A stretch of 64,000 bases of DNA, taken from contig JAFXSM010000024.1 of the NCBI GenBank assembly GCA_017525605.1, positions 62,001-126,000 on the forward strand, written 5' to 3'. This DNA comes from Treponema sp. (GTDB lineage Bacteria; Spirochaetota; Spirochaetia; Treponematales; Treponemataceae). How positions within the stretch are numbered: position 1 is the stretch's first letter; the number at the start of each line of letters is the position of its first letter. Made by a program: the position numbers and the translations under genes. Of the stretch, positions 42,373 through 50,785 are shown piece after piece. A model generated the notes under the pieces. That model had not been told where the DNA came from. It ran no database searches and saw nothing but the letters and a program-made list of their open reading frames with translations.

Positions 42373-43248
42373 TTATTCTTCCCAAGTAACGTTGATGTTC
42401 ACGCTTCCTGTCTTTGGTGCAGATGGGATAGGTGATGTCGATGTCGGAACTTCAGCAGCAGTCTTTGTTGCAGTTGTCGTTGAGCCACCTGCTGCGGATG
42501 TCGTCCTTTCCGCCGCGCTTGCTGTCGTCGTTGCAACTGCCGGGAAACTCATTGCGGCCTTTGTTGCATGGTCGCTTGCTGAGGTGACATTTCCGTTGCT
42601 TGCGAAACCTGCCGTCTGACCTTGCGTTACGGTGAATGCTCCGCGTGGTGCGCCGTCTGTTATTGCGTCCACGGAATTTCCTGCTGAAGGAATGAATGCC
42701 GGTGCGTCATCTTCCGCTTTGGAAGCGACTTTCGCGCCGCTGTTCTTTGATTTCCATACAGCAACCGAACCTTCGTAAGTCTTTACGTCCGTAGACCTGA
42801 ATTTATTCTTGACTTCAAGGACTGTTCCACGAACGGAAGCCGTTGCGACCGGCGAGCGGACTTTGAATCCGACTGCCTTGTCCTCAGTCTTCTTTACGTT
42901 CGATTTGAGCGAGCCTGTGTCAAGGTAGATTCTCGTGTCGTCCTTGTTGTCCTTCGATACGAGCTGTTCGAGCGTGATTCTTGAGAGCGGAGCCACAGTG
43001 ACTGTCGTTCCCTTTATCTTCAGCTCAAGTTCCGATTTGAAGCCTGTCTGGATTACCGCGCCTTTGTCGAGCGGAGTTCCTGCCGAAAGCGGAAGCCACT
43101 TGCTCGGATCCTGTCTGTCCTGAACCTCTGCCTTTCCCGAAGCTTTTGTTACGACAGCCTGCATCTGCGTGCTCTGTGCCACTGCCGACGTTACGCCGAA
43201 TGCAGCCACAAATGATGCCAAGAAAAATGTCTTGAGTGATGCTTTCAT
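42373..43248 (-). CDS. Exported FecR-domain protein
   Basis: A 291-residue exported protein. A signal peptide of about 24 residues (AVAQ) precedes a FecR domain (about 30-165): KASGKAEVQDRQDPSKWLPL, GTPLDKGAVIQTGFKSEL, RITLEQLV, DTGSLKSNV and VRSPVATASVRGTVLEV are standard FecR signatures. The C-terminal third is low-complexity Ala/Thr/Ser/Pro. In spirochaetes such proteins are often encoded near CHASE2 cyclases, as here, which suggests an envelope sensing or scaffold role. It is the last gene of a three-gene minus-strand operon (18-base gap) and is followed by a terminator. Confidence 0.88.
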   Translation of the reverse strand: MKASLKTFFLASFVAAFGVTSAVAQSTQMQAVVTKASGKAEVQDRQDPSKWLPLSAGTPLDKGAVIQTGFKSELELKIKGTTVTVAPLSRITLEQLVSKDNKDDTRIYLDTGSLKSNVKKTEDKAVGFKVRSPVATASVRGTVLEVKNKFRSTDVKTYEGSVAVWKSKNSGAKVASKAEDDAPAFIPSAGNSVDAITDGAPRGAFTVTQGQTAGFASNGNVTSASDHATKAAMSFPAVATTTASAAERTTSAAGGSTTTATKTAAEVPTSTSPIPSAPKTGSVNINVTWEE

Positions 43249-43266
43249 TTCTTCCTCCGATGTTTT

Positions 43267-44496
43267 TTAGAAAGTGAGAACAGCTTTGAGCGTCAAAGTT
43301 GTCTTGTTGTTTTCAGATACATCTTTATCTATAAACTGCGTTGCCGAAAAATTGAAACTCAAATCCGAGAATGCCTGACAAGCGATTCCCCCGCCGATTT
43401 GAACGCCTGCGAATCCGAACGAGTCCCCTTCGTCACCGCGAAGATTGTCGCATACAAAATCTGCCGATGCCGAAAGCAAAAGCACGTTGACCGGCTTTAT
43501 CGAAGCGAACGGGCCTGCTACGAGCACTCCCTGGTACTGCTCTTCTCTCTGTGCCATTACAGCCGTGTTCGAAGTGAATCCATAGAACTTCTTTGATGCG
43601 AATGCGCCGGAAAGTCCGAATGTCGCGTCTTTCACCGATGTGAAGTATGTGAGGTTCGCCTTTGTCAAGTTTCCAAGACCAGTCTCGAATCCGAGAGCAT
43701 CTTCGTCTCCGCCGTAATTAGTATATCCGAAAGTCGTTGAAATGTTATAGAAGAGTTTTGCGACGAGAGGACCGTTCATTCCGACGGTTCCGTAGAATCT
43801 GTTGAAGCTTTCGCCTTTAGTTCTGAATGTTCCGAATCCTTCGAGCGCAATCGTCTGGTTCGCAAAGATATTGTTGAACGACACCGAAAGGCTTCCGACC
43901 GCGTATCCTTCTGCCCTTTCATAAAGCTTGTCCGGGTCTTCCTCGTATGTGTCTTCGTCGTAGCATGAGAGAATCGAAACTGTCTTTCCGTTCAGAAGTC
44001 CCGTGTACGCACCGTATGCTGACAAACCGATGAATGTCGAGTTGTATTTTACGAGAAGACCGTCGGCGTTCTGCGTGAAAACCGTGTTCGACAAGTCCGA
44101 AAGAGAGAATCTTCCGATTGCGAAAGAGAGCGTGTTCGGGTCGTCGCCGTCCGAAAGCGGCTTCAGGATTGCGATTTTGAAAAGGTCGAGGTCGATGTAC
44201 TGAGAGTTGTCAGAATCCTCCGTGCCTCCGATGTTTATGTCATGCTCGAATTCGTAAGTTCCTTCCGCGATGAGGTAGCTTTCGCCGTCCTTCGAGAACG
44301 GGACTTTGCACCAAAGAGATGCGTCCGCCGTGATTTCTGTCGTAGGCTTAGGGTCTTCAGCTTGCGAGAATTCCTCAGAATTGTTGTAGAACTTTCCGCT
44401 TCCGCTGACGAGTCCGCCCCATTCAAAGGAATATGCGGATGTTGCCGCAAAAATCGATGTGACTGTAGCAATGAGCTTTTTTCTAGTGAACAACAT
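43267..44496 (-). CDS. Exported beta-barrel-like outer-membrane protein
   Basis: A 409-residue exported protein with a signal peptide ending near SAYS. The mature part consists of amphipathic strands separated by Gly/Asn/Asp turns (for example GLSAYGAYTGLLNGKTVSIL and LSFNFSATQFIDKDVS) and ends in LKAVLTF, a terminal Phe that fits outer-membrane barrel assembly. No family was recognised. GAGGT precedes the ATG. It lies between the small exported protein gene (11-base gap) and the FecR gene, so the three are likely made together. Confidence 0.75.
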   Translation of the reverse strand: MLFTRKKLIATVTSIFAATSAYSFEWGGLVSGSGKFYNNSEEFSQAEDPKPTTEITADASLWCKVPFSKDGESYLIAEGTYEFEHDINIGGTEDSDNSQYIDLDLFKIAILKPLSDGDDPNTLSFAIGRFSLSDLSNTVFTQNADGLLVKYNSTFIGLSAYGAYTGLLNGKTVSILSCYDEDTYEEDPDKLYERAEGYAVGSLSVSFNNIFANQTIALEGFGTFRTKGESFNRFYGTVGMNGPLVAKLFYNISTTFGYTNYGGDEDALGFETGLGNLTKANLTYFTSVKDATFGLSGAFASKKFYGFTSNTAVMAQREEQYQGVLVAGPFASIKPVNVLLLSASADFVCDNLRGDEGDSFGFAGVQIGGGIACQAFSDLSFNFSATQFIDKDVSENNKTTLTLKAVLTF

Positions 44497-44507
44497 TTTG
44501 TACCTCG

Positions 44508-44951
44508 CTATTTTGCTTCTTCAATGCAGCTGTTGAGCAAATCAAGTGCCTCATGTCCGTTAATCGGAAGTGAAGCCGATGCCGTCTGCGGAATAAGTCC
44601 GCGTGCCTTGAGTTCTTTGAACGCATATCTTTTTGAGTCGGTGATTCTGTACATCAGCCCGCCGTTGAGTTTTGCGGCTTTCATGAAAAGATAAGATGCC
44701 TGCTCAAGCGTTGCCGCATCTGATTCCCGTGAGCTTGCGCTTAAGAATTTCCTTCTTTTCATTTCCTCAAATGCGGTCGTGTAGTTTGACGATTCCGGAA
44801 GGTTATATCCACAAGCTCCGGCAAGATATGAAACTTGACCGAGTGTGACCATTTTCGAATCCAAAATTTCAGAGATCTTCTCTGAACTCTGGGCATTCGC
44901 GCCGCAGATTGCAGCCAATGCAATTGCAGCAGCAAGAATAATTTTTTTCAT
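44508..44951 (-). CDS. Small exported helical protein
   Basis: A 147-residue exported protein with a signal peptide of about 21 residues (GANA cleavage). The mature part is helical, with two similar segments: LGQVSYLAGACGYNL...YTTAFEEMKRRKFL and LEQASYLFMKAAKLNGGLMY...YAFKELKARGLI. They suggest an internal duplication of about 45 residues. No family was recognised. AAGGGG lies about 10 bases upstream of the ATG. It is the first gene of the operon with the barrel and FecR genes, divergent from the cyclase. Confidence 0.75.
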   Translation of the reverse strand: MKKIILAAAIALAAICGANAQSSEKISEILDSKMVTLGQVSYLAGACGYNLPESSNYTTAFEEMKRRKFLSASSRESDAATLEQASYLFMKAAKLNGGLMYRITDSKRYAFKELKARGLIPQTASASLPINGHEALDLLNSCIEEAK

Positions 44952-45027
44952 ACGCGTGCCCCTTTGTAAGAGATTTTATAACAAAAATCGTTAAATTAAA
45001 AATTTCTTAATTTATGATTATACTGTG

Positions 45028-45036
45028 TGATATAAT
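45028..45036 (+). promoter_or_regulatory. Extended -10 box 7 nt before the cyclase gene
   Basis: TGATATAAT (TATAAT at 45031-45036), then TTCTGTC, then the ATG at 45044. There is no Shine-Dalgarno sequence; a leaderless transcript is likely. Confidence 0.6.
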
Positions 45037-45043
45037 TTCTGTC

Positions 45044-47998
45044 ATGGTAAATTTCAAGCAGCATACGGACAAATTCATCGTGCTTGCAGTTACGCTTATT
45101 TGCGGAATTGCCTGTTTTTTCGGAGTGATGCAGAAGTTCGATTTCAGGCTTTACGATTTGCTTCTTTCGTTCAAAGACGATTCGAAGACTCGTTCCGAAG
45201 TCGTTCTCGTCGATATTGACGATGCATCTTTGGACAAGCTCGGTGCATGGCCATGGAGCAGAAAAATCTATGCCGACATGCTCGTGCGATTGAAGGAACT
45301 CGGTGCTATGCGCGCGGTATTCGATATTGAGTATCTTTCTCCGTCGAATCCGAGCGTGAATCCCGAGCTTGAGGATGCGCTGAAAAATTCGTTCGCGCAA
45401 TCCGTAAATTCGAATGCGTCTTCGCAGATGTTCTTCGATTCCGTGAAAGATTCAATCTTCATGGATTACGACGACTTCTTTGCGCGTTCAGTTCAGTTCT
45501 TCGGGAACACTTGGCTGACGATAAACACAGGTCAGATTTGCGAATATTCTATGGAAGATTTGGAATATGCGAAGTCGCGTTTCCTTTTTGACGTTGACGA
45601 CCCGAAAAATCTGATTCTGAAAGGAAACATCAAGACAAGGTTCGATGTCGAAGGCAAGTCGTTTTTCGAGAAGCGTGCGCTGAACAATATCGACTTCACG
45701 AAATTCACAGAAAATTCCGTCACCAACGATTACGTCTCGGAGATTTCTCCGGCAATGAACCTTTTCATTTCGCACGCCGCAGGTGCCGGTTTCACGAATT
45801 CGTTCATCGATTCGGACGGTAGCCGCCGACGCGTCGAGCTGCTCAGCTTCAAGGGCGACGGCTGCGTTTCACAGCTCGTGTTCGCGCCTATGCTTTCGCT
45901 CATAAATCCTGAAAAAATCGTCAGGACGAATAATACGCTGGAAATCCTCGGCGCAAACATTCCTGAATTCAATTCCGACAGCGAGATTGAAAAGTGGGCG
46001 AAGAAGGACATCTCGATTCCGCTTGATGATGACGGTCGAATGTTCGTCAACTGGAAACACTCCGATTTTACTGATTCGTTCAGGCATGAGCCGTTTTTCT
46101 TCATAAGCCAGCTTGACGATTTTGAGGACAACATCTACAGAATCCTCCAGGAGCTTTCGAGCGATGCATGGAACGGTTCGGAATATGTTTCGTACCGACA
46201 GAAGGTCGCTGCGCTCTGCTCTTCTTACAGCGATATCCTCGAATACAAAAAATACATTCTTTCTATCTGCGAAGGATTCGATGCTGAGGGAAATGCGATT
46301 TCCGGCGGAGTTCCGAAAGAGGTTTTCGATGAATATTTCGCGCTCCGAAAAACTTTCTTCGAGAATGTCACAAGCCTGACTGCAACGTACAAAGAAAATG
46401 AGATTGCGGAGCTTGAGGCATTTTTGAACGAGAACATCGAATTTTTCGGTGACAATGCGGCAATCGAGATAAAAGCGTGGGTTATGGACGATTTCGACAA
46501 GCTCAAAAGCGACGTGCAGATGTACAACGAGAAATTCGCGGCTGCCCATGCGTTTTTGAAAAATGCGTTCTGCATTGTCGGAAACACCGCGAGCGGCACA
46601 ACCGATCTTGGCACGAACCCGTTCTCAAGGGCGTATCCGAATGTCGGTATGCATGCGAATGTCTACAATACGATTCTCACGGGAGAATTCATTACGCCGC
46701 TCGACTGGAGATTCGGCGTGATTCTTGCGGGAATCCTTACGCTTATTTTGGTCGGATTCGTTCCTTCGAAAAAAGCATTTGTTCATATTTTTGCAGGAAT
46801 CTTCCTTATCGTGATTGTCGCTGCGATTCCGGTTTGTCTTATGGTCATGAAAGGCTATTACCTTCCTGCGATGTCGCCGATTCTGATTGCAACTTTGTCG
46901 TTCCTGATTGCGACGACTTACAGGTTCATGACTGCCGAAAAGGACAAGGCGTTCCTCAAGAACACGTTCGGTGCGTACGTTTCGCCTGATGTCGTAAACG
47001 AAATCGTCAAGAATCCTGACGTTGCGCGTCTCGGTGGAAAAACTGACGAGCTGACTGCTCTGTTCTCGGACGTAAAAACGTTCTCGGGCTTCACGGAAGT
47101 CATCAACAACGAGGAAAGGGAGCGCGTTAAGAAGGAAAATGCTGCCCTTCCTGAACGCGAGAGAAAATCGGACGAGGAAGTTGAGCTTCTTGGTGCCGCA
47201 AAAGGTGCGGAACGTCTCGTCGCGATTCTGAACGAGTACCTCGGTGTTCTTAGCGACGCGATAATGGCGGAAGGCGGCACAATCGACAAATACGTCGGTG
47301 ACGAAATCGTTTCGTTTTTCGGTGCGCCTGTTCCTGACAAGAACAATGCTTTCAACGCGTGCGTGGCTGGAATCAGGATGCTGCAGGCGGAGGCAAAGTA
47401 CAATGCGGAACACTCGGACAAGCTTCCGATTAATCCGCAGACGGGAAAGCCTTTCTATCTGCATTCGAGGGTCGGCCTGAATACCGGAAACATGGTCGTC
47501 GGAAACATGGGAACCGACAAAAAACTCAACTACACGATAATGGGAAACAACGTAAACCTTGCGTCGCGTCTTGAAGGAACGAACAAGGCTTACGGCTCAT
47601 GGATGATGGTCAGCGAAAGCACTTGGGTTCGCGCGAATTCCGGCGAGAACAAAGGAAAACTCATCGCGAGAATCTTTGATGCGGTCCGCGTTGTCAACGT
47701 CAAAAAGCCTGTTCGAATCGTCAACATTCTCGGACTTCGCTCGGAACTTTCGGAGGCGCAGAGCAAGGCGGCCGAAGCTTTCAACGAAGGAATGAAATGG
47801 TACATGAAAGGTTGCGACACACCGACTGCCCCAAAAGACCCGGAAGATTTCAAGAAGGCTTATGCTTTGTACAAAAAAGCAAAAGAGCTTTATCCTGACG
47901 ACGAGTCTTCGCAGGTCTTCATGGACAGGTGCGCTGATTTCATGAAGAACGGAACGCGTGGCGACTGGGATGGAGTTTACACTATGACATCAAAGTAG
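45044..47998 (+). CDS. CHASE2-domain adenylate/guanylate cyclase
   Basis: A 984-residue membrane cyclase. A membrane helix (about 10-30) leads to a large extracytoplasmic CHASE2 domain (about 35-540; VVLVDIDDASLDKLGAWPWS is its signature), then three membrane helices (about 550-630). The class III catalytic domain has metal ligands in ALFSDVKTFSGFTE and YVGDEIVSFFGAP and the late motif YTIMGNNVNLASRLEG. It carries an extra charged stretch of about 35 residues inside (NNEERERVKKENAALPERER and following). A TPR-like tail of about 90 residues ends the protein. It is divergent from the FecR operon. The nucleotide (cAMP or cGMP) is not certain. Confidence 0.92.
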   Translation: MVNFKQHTDKFIVLAVTLICGIACFFGVMQKFDFRLYDLLLSFKDDSKTRSEVVLVDIDDASLDKLGAWPWSRKIYADMLVRLKELGAMRAVFDIEYLSPSNPSVNPELEDALKNSFAQSVNSNASSQMFFDSVKDSIFMDYDDFFARSVQFFGNTWLTINTGQICEYSMEDLEYAKSRFLFDVDDPKNLILKGNIKTRFDVEGKSFFEKRALNNIDFTKFTENSVTNDYVSEISPAMNLFISHAAGAGFTNSFIDSDGSRRRVELLSFKGDGCVSQLVFAPMLSLINPEKIVRTNNTLEILGANIPEFNSDSEIEKWAKKDISIPLDDDGRMFVNWKHSDFTDSFRHEPFFFISQLDDFEDNIYRILQELSSDAWNGSEYVSYRQKVAALCSSYSDILEYKKYILSICEGFDAEGNAISGGVPKEVFDEYFALRKTFFENVTSLTATYKENEIAELEAFLNENIEFFGDNAAIEIKAWVMDDFDKLKSDVQMYNEKFAAAHAFLKNAFCIVGNTASGTTDLGTNPFSRAYPNVGMHANVYNTILTGEFITPLDWRFGVILAGILTLILVGFVPSKKAFVHIFAGIFLIVIVAAIPVCLMVMKGYYLPAMSPILIATLSFLIATTYRFMTAEKDKAFLKNTFGAYVSPDVVNEIVKNPDVARLGGKTDELTALFSDVKTFSGFTEVINNEERERVKKENAALPERERKSDEEVELLGAAKGAERLVAILNEYLGVLSDAIMAEGGTIDKYVGDEIVSFFGAPVPDKNNAFNACVAGIRMLQAEAKYNAEHSDKLPINPQTGKPFYLHSRVGLNTGNMVVGNMGTDKKLNYTIMGNNVNLASRLEGTNKAYGSWMMVSESTWVRANSGENKGKLIARIFDAVRVVNVKKPVRIVNILGLRSELSEAQSKAAEAFNEGMKWYMKGCDTPTAPKDPEDFKKAYALYKKAKELYPDDESSQVFMDRCADFMKNGTRGDWDGVYTMTSK

Positions 47999-48018
47999 CG
48001 GCAAGAGCCGCCACCAGA

Positions 48019-48516
48019 CTAGGCCTTGTTCTCTTCGAGTACGAGGTCGGTCGCCGTTGCTTTCGTCACTTTTACGAGGTCGTTCGGGGCGAGCACAATC
48101 TGCTCGCCTCGGATGCCTGCCGAAATGTAGATTTTTTCGAACGAAAGCGCGCTCTGGTCAATGAATGTCGGAAAGAGCTTTTTCATGCCGATTGGGCTGC
48201 ATCCTCCGCGTATGTAGCCTGTGAGCGAAAGGAGCTCGTCCGGCTTCACTGGCGTGACTTCTTTTGCGCCGCAAGCTTGGCGGGCCTTTTTCAGATTGAT
48301 TTCGTGCGTCGCGCTCTGGCAGAAAACTACAAGCTGTTTTGATTCCGTCCGCATCACAATCGTCTTGAAGCACGCGGCCGGATTTATTCCGAGCTTTGCT
48401 GCGACATTTTCTGCAGCCCCCCGTGAAAGCTCGTGCTCGCCGTCATCGTCGTAGCTCAATGTTTCGTATTTTATCTTGTTCGAATCCAAAATACGCATTG
48501 CATTCGTCTTTTTCAT
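48019..48516 (-). CDS. ybaK: Cys-tRNA(Pro)/Cys-tRNA(Cys) deacylase, YbaK type
   Basis: A 165-residue aminoacyl-tRNA editing enzyme. The conserved Lys is in AACFKTIVMRT, and GYIRGGCSPIGMKKLFPTFI is the diagnostic YbaK/EbsC segment; HEINLKKARQACGAKEV also fits. It hydrolyses Cys (or Ala) from mischarged tRNA-Pro. GGGGGC precedes the ATG. It converges on the cyclase gene, with a small GCGGC-AAG-AGCCGC hairpin between them, and lies 25 bases after uvrD. Confidence 0.93.
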   Translation of the reverse strand: MKKTNAMRILDSNKIKYETLSYDDDGEHELSRGAAENVAAKLGINPAACFKTIVMRTESKQLVVFCQSATHEINLKKARQACGAKEVTPVKPDELLSLTGYIRGGCSPIGMKKLFPTFIDQSALSFEKIYISAGIRGEQIVLAPNDLVKVTKATATDLVLEENKA

Positions 48517-48541
48517 TTTTTTGCCCCCTTTTTCTGTTTTT

Positions 48542-50785
48542 TCAGTCTCCGATAATTTCGAGGCTGTGTTTTGAATATTTCGGCAGGAATGACATTGTTT
48601 TTCCGTTCTGGAATCTCACGTCGATTTTGTATTCGCCTTCGTCCGTCATTCTTCCGTTTGTTATTTCCCCGTATCCGTAATCGTCGTGGTAAATCTGAAC
48701 GCCCCTGTGATACTCCCTCGCAATCGGGTCAGTTCCGATAAAGGGCGGATTCGAAAGTCCGTTTTTTCCGTGGACGTTTCTCATCAGCTGCCGTTTCCGC
48801 TGCTCCTGTCCTTTCGAGCAGATGATTTTAACGTGCTCCGGGTCGATTTCGCGGAGGAACGGGCTCATGTCCATGAAGTCCGTCCGGCCGTACATTCGCC
48901 TTGACGCGCAGCTCGTCATGTAGAGCGAATTTCGTGCGCGCGTGATTCCGACGTAGCAGAGACGACGCTCTTCTTCGAGCTCTTCGCCGGCTTTGTCGGT
49001 CTTCGGGAACACGCCGTGCTCCATTCCAGTCATTATGACGCGCTTGAATTCGAGTCCTTTCGTGTTGTGGAACGTGATGAGCGTGACTTTGTCTTTTTTT
49101 GATTCAGCTCCCGACTCGTCATCCGCGTCCGTGTTGTCGAGCTGGATGTGGTCGAGGAATTCCAGAAGACCTTCGTTGCTGCATCTGAACGGAATTGCGC
49201 TGTTCATCAGTTCGTTCATGTTCGCGACTTTCTGCGTCCCTGAAATTTCGTCCTCGCTCTCGTAATATTCTTTCAGACCCGATTTTTCGATGATGTCCCG
49301 GATTAGCGAAGAAAGATTGTCGCTGCTTTTCGTAGCTCCGCTTTCGAGTGCCGCTTTCAGCTCGTCCATCGTGCCATAGAATTTCTGTGCGCCTTCCCTT
49401 GCTTTTTTCGTGAACGTTTCTGAAAGTTCCCTGCACGAATCGACGTAATTCTTCGCCATTGAGACCGACTCGCTTTCCGCCTCGAACATAATCGATTCCC
49501 TTGCGTTCTCGATGATTTTGTCCTGAGTCGTTCCGCCGATTCCCCTTGCCGGTTTGTTGACGATTCTTCTGAACGCGATTTCGTCCCTCGGGTTTGCGAG
49601 AATCGAAATGTACGCGAGAAGGTCCTTCACTTCCTCTCTTTCGTAGAATTTCAGAGAACCCACAACCTGATACGGAATTTTGTTTTGCATGAAATACGTC
49701 TCGAATGTGAGCGACTGCGCGTTTGTCCTGTAGAGAATCGCCCAGTCCGAATATTTCGCGCCCATGCTGATTGTCTTTTTGATGAGGTTCACGCATTCCG
49801 CCGCTTCCTCGTCCTGGTTTTTCAAGAACGCGATGACCGGCTTGTTTCCGTTTCCCCTTTCCGCAACGAGTTTTTTTCCGAGCCTGTTCTCGTTGTTGCT
49901 CACAACGTCGTCCGCCGTCTGCAATATTTCCGCCGTTGACCTGTAGTTTTTCTCAAGGCGGATTACGGTCGTTCCCGGGAATTCCTTTTCGAAATTCAGT
50001 ATATTCTCGACTTCCGCGCCACGGAATTTGTAGATTGACTGGTCGTCGTCGCCAACAACGCAGACGTAATTGCCCGAATTCTCGTTCACGCCGCAAAGCT
50101 CACGGAGAAGCAGGAACTGCGCCACGTTCGAGTCCTGATATTCGTCCACCATCACGACTGTGAACATTTTGTGGATTTCGTGCCGAATTTCCTCGTTGTT
50201 TTTGAGAATGAGATACGGAAGCATGATGAGATCTCCGAAATCAACGTTCCCGGTTTCACGAAGCCTGTTCTGATAATTCTGGTAGACGATTCTGAATTCC
50301 GGGTCGTCGTCGATTGCGTCAAGCTCAACATCGTCAGGCTGGTAGCAGTAATCCTTTGCAATCGAAATCAGATGCGCGAAGTGGTTTGCCCGTGCTTTCG
50401 TGAGTTTCGGCATCGCTTTTTGAATCAGCGTTGACATGTCGTCGTCGTCGTAAACCGTGAAATTCGGCTCGATTTTTGCGATTCCCGCATTTTTTCTTAG
50501 GAACCATGCGCCGAACGAGTGGAATGTCTTTATCTGCGTCGCGCTTGCCCGCTCGTCGAGCTTTATCGCGCGTTCCTTCATTTCGTTCGCGGCTTTCTTC
50601 GTGAACGTGACCGCAAGAATTTTCCACGGCTTTACGTTTTTTTCGCTGATGAGATATGCGATTTTCGTCGTGATGACGCGTGTTTTCCCGGAACCTGCTC
50701 CTGCGAGAATCAGAAGCGGGCTTCCTTCGTGCATTACTGCCTGTCGCTGCTCTTCGTTTAGAAGTGCCAAATCTTCCTTGTTCAA
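48542..50785 (-). CDS. UvrD/PcrA-type superfamily 1 DNA helicase
   Basis: A 747-residue 3'-5' DNA helicase for repair and clearing of DNA-protein obstacles. Motifs: LLILAGAGSGKT (I), VDEYQDSN (II), VGDDDQSIYKFRGAE (III), RLEKNYRST (IV), LITFHNTKGLEF (V) and LCYVGITRAR (VI). A C-terminal Tudor-like region (REYHRGVQIYHDDYGYGEI and following) is typical of PcrA. It starts with TTG at 50785, overlapping the rimO stop by four bases, with AGGAG 5 bases before it, so translation is probably coupled to rimO. Confidence 0.94.
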   Translation of the reverse strand: MNKEDLALLNEEQRQAVMHEGSPLLILAGAGSGKTRVITTKIAYLISEKNVKPWKILAVTFTKKAANEMKERAIKLDERASATQIKTFHSFGAWFLRKNAGIAKIEPNFTVYDDDDMSTLIQKAMPKLTKARANHFAHLISIAKDYCYQPDDVELDAIDDDPEFRIVYQNYQNRLRETGNVDFGDLIMLPYLILKNNEEIRHEIHKMFTVVMVDEYQDSNVAQFLLLRELCGVNENSGNYVCVVGDDDQSIYKFRGAEVENILNFEKEFPGTTVIRLEKNYRSTAEILQTADDVVSNNENRLGKKLVAERGNGNKPVIAFLKNQDEEAAECVNLIKKTISMGAKYSDWAILYRTNAQSLTFETYFMQNKIPYQVVGSLKFYEREEVKDLLAYISILANPRDEIAFRRIVNKPARGIGGTTQDKIIENARESIMFEAESESVSMAKNYVDSCRELSETFTKKAREGAQKFYGTMDELKAALESGATKSSDNLSSLIRDIIEKSGLKEYYESEDEISGTQKVANMNELMNSAIPFRCSNEGLLEFLDHIQLDNTDADDESGAESKKDKVTLITFHNTKGLEFKRVIMTGMEHGVFPKTDKAGEELEEERRLCYVGITRARNSLYMTSCASRRMYGRTDFMDMSPFLREIDPEHVKIICSKGQEQRKRQLMRNVHGKNGLSNPPFIGTDPIAREYHRGVQIYHDDYGYGEITNGRMTDEGEYKIDVRFQNGKTMSFLPKYSKHSLEIIGD

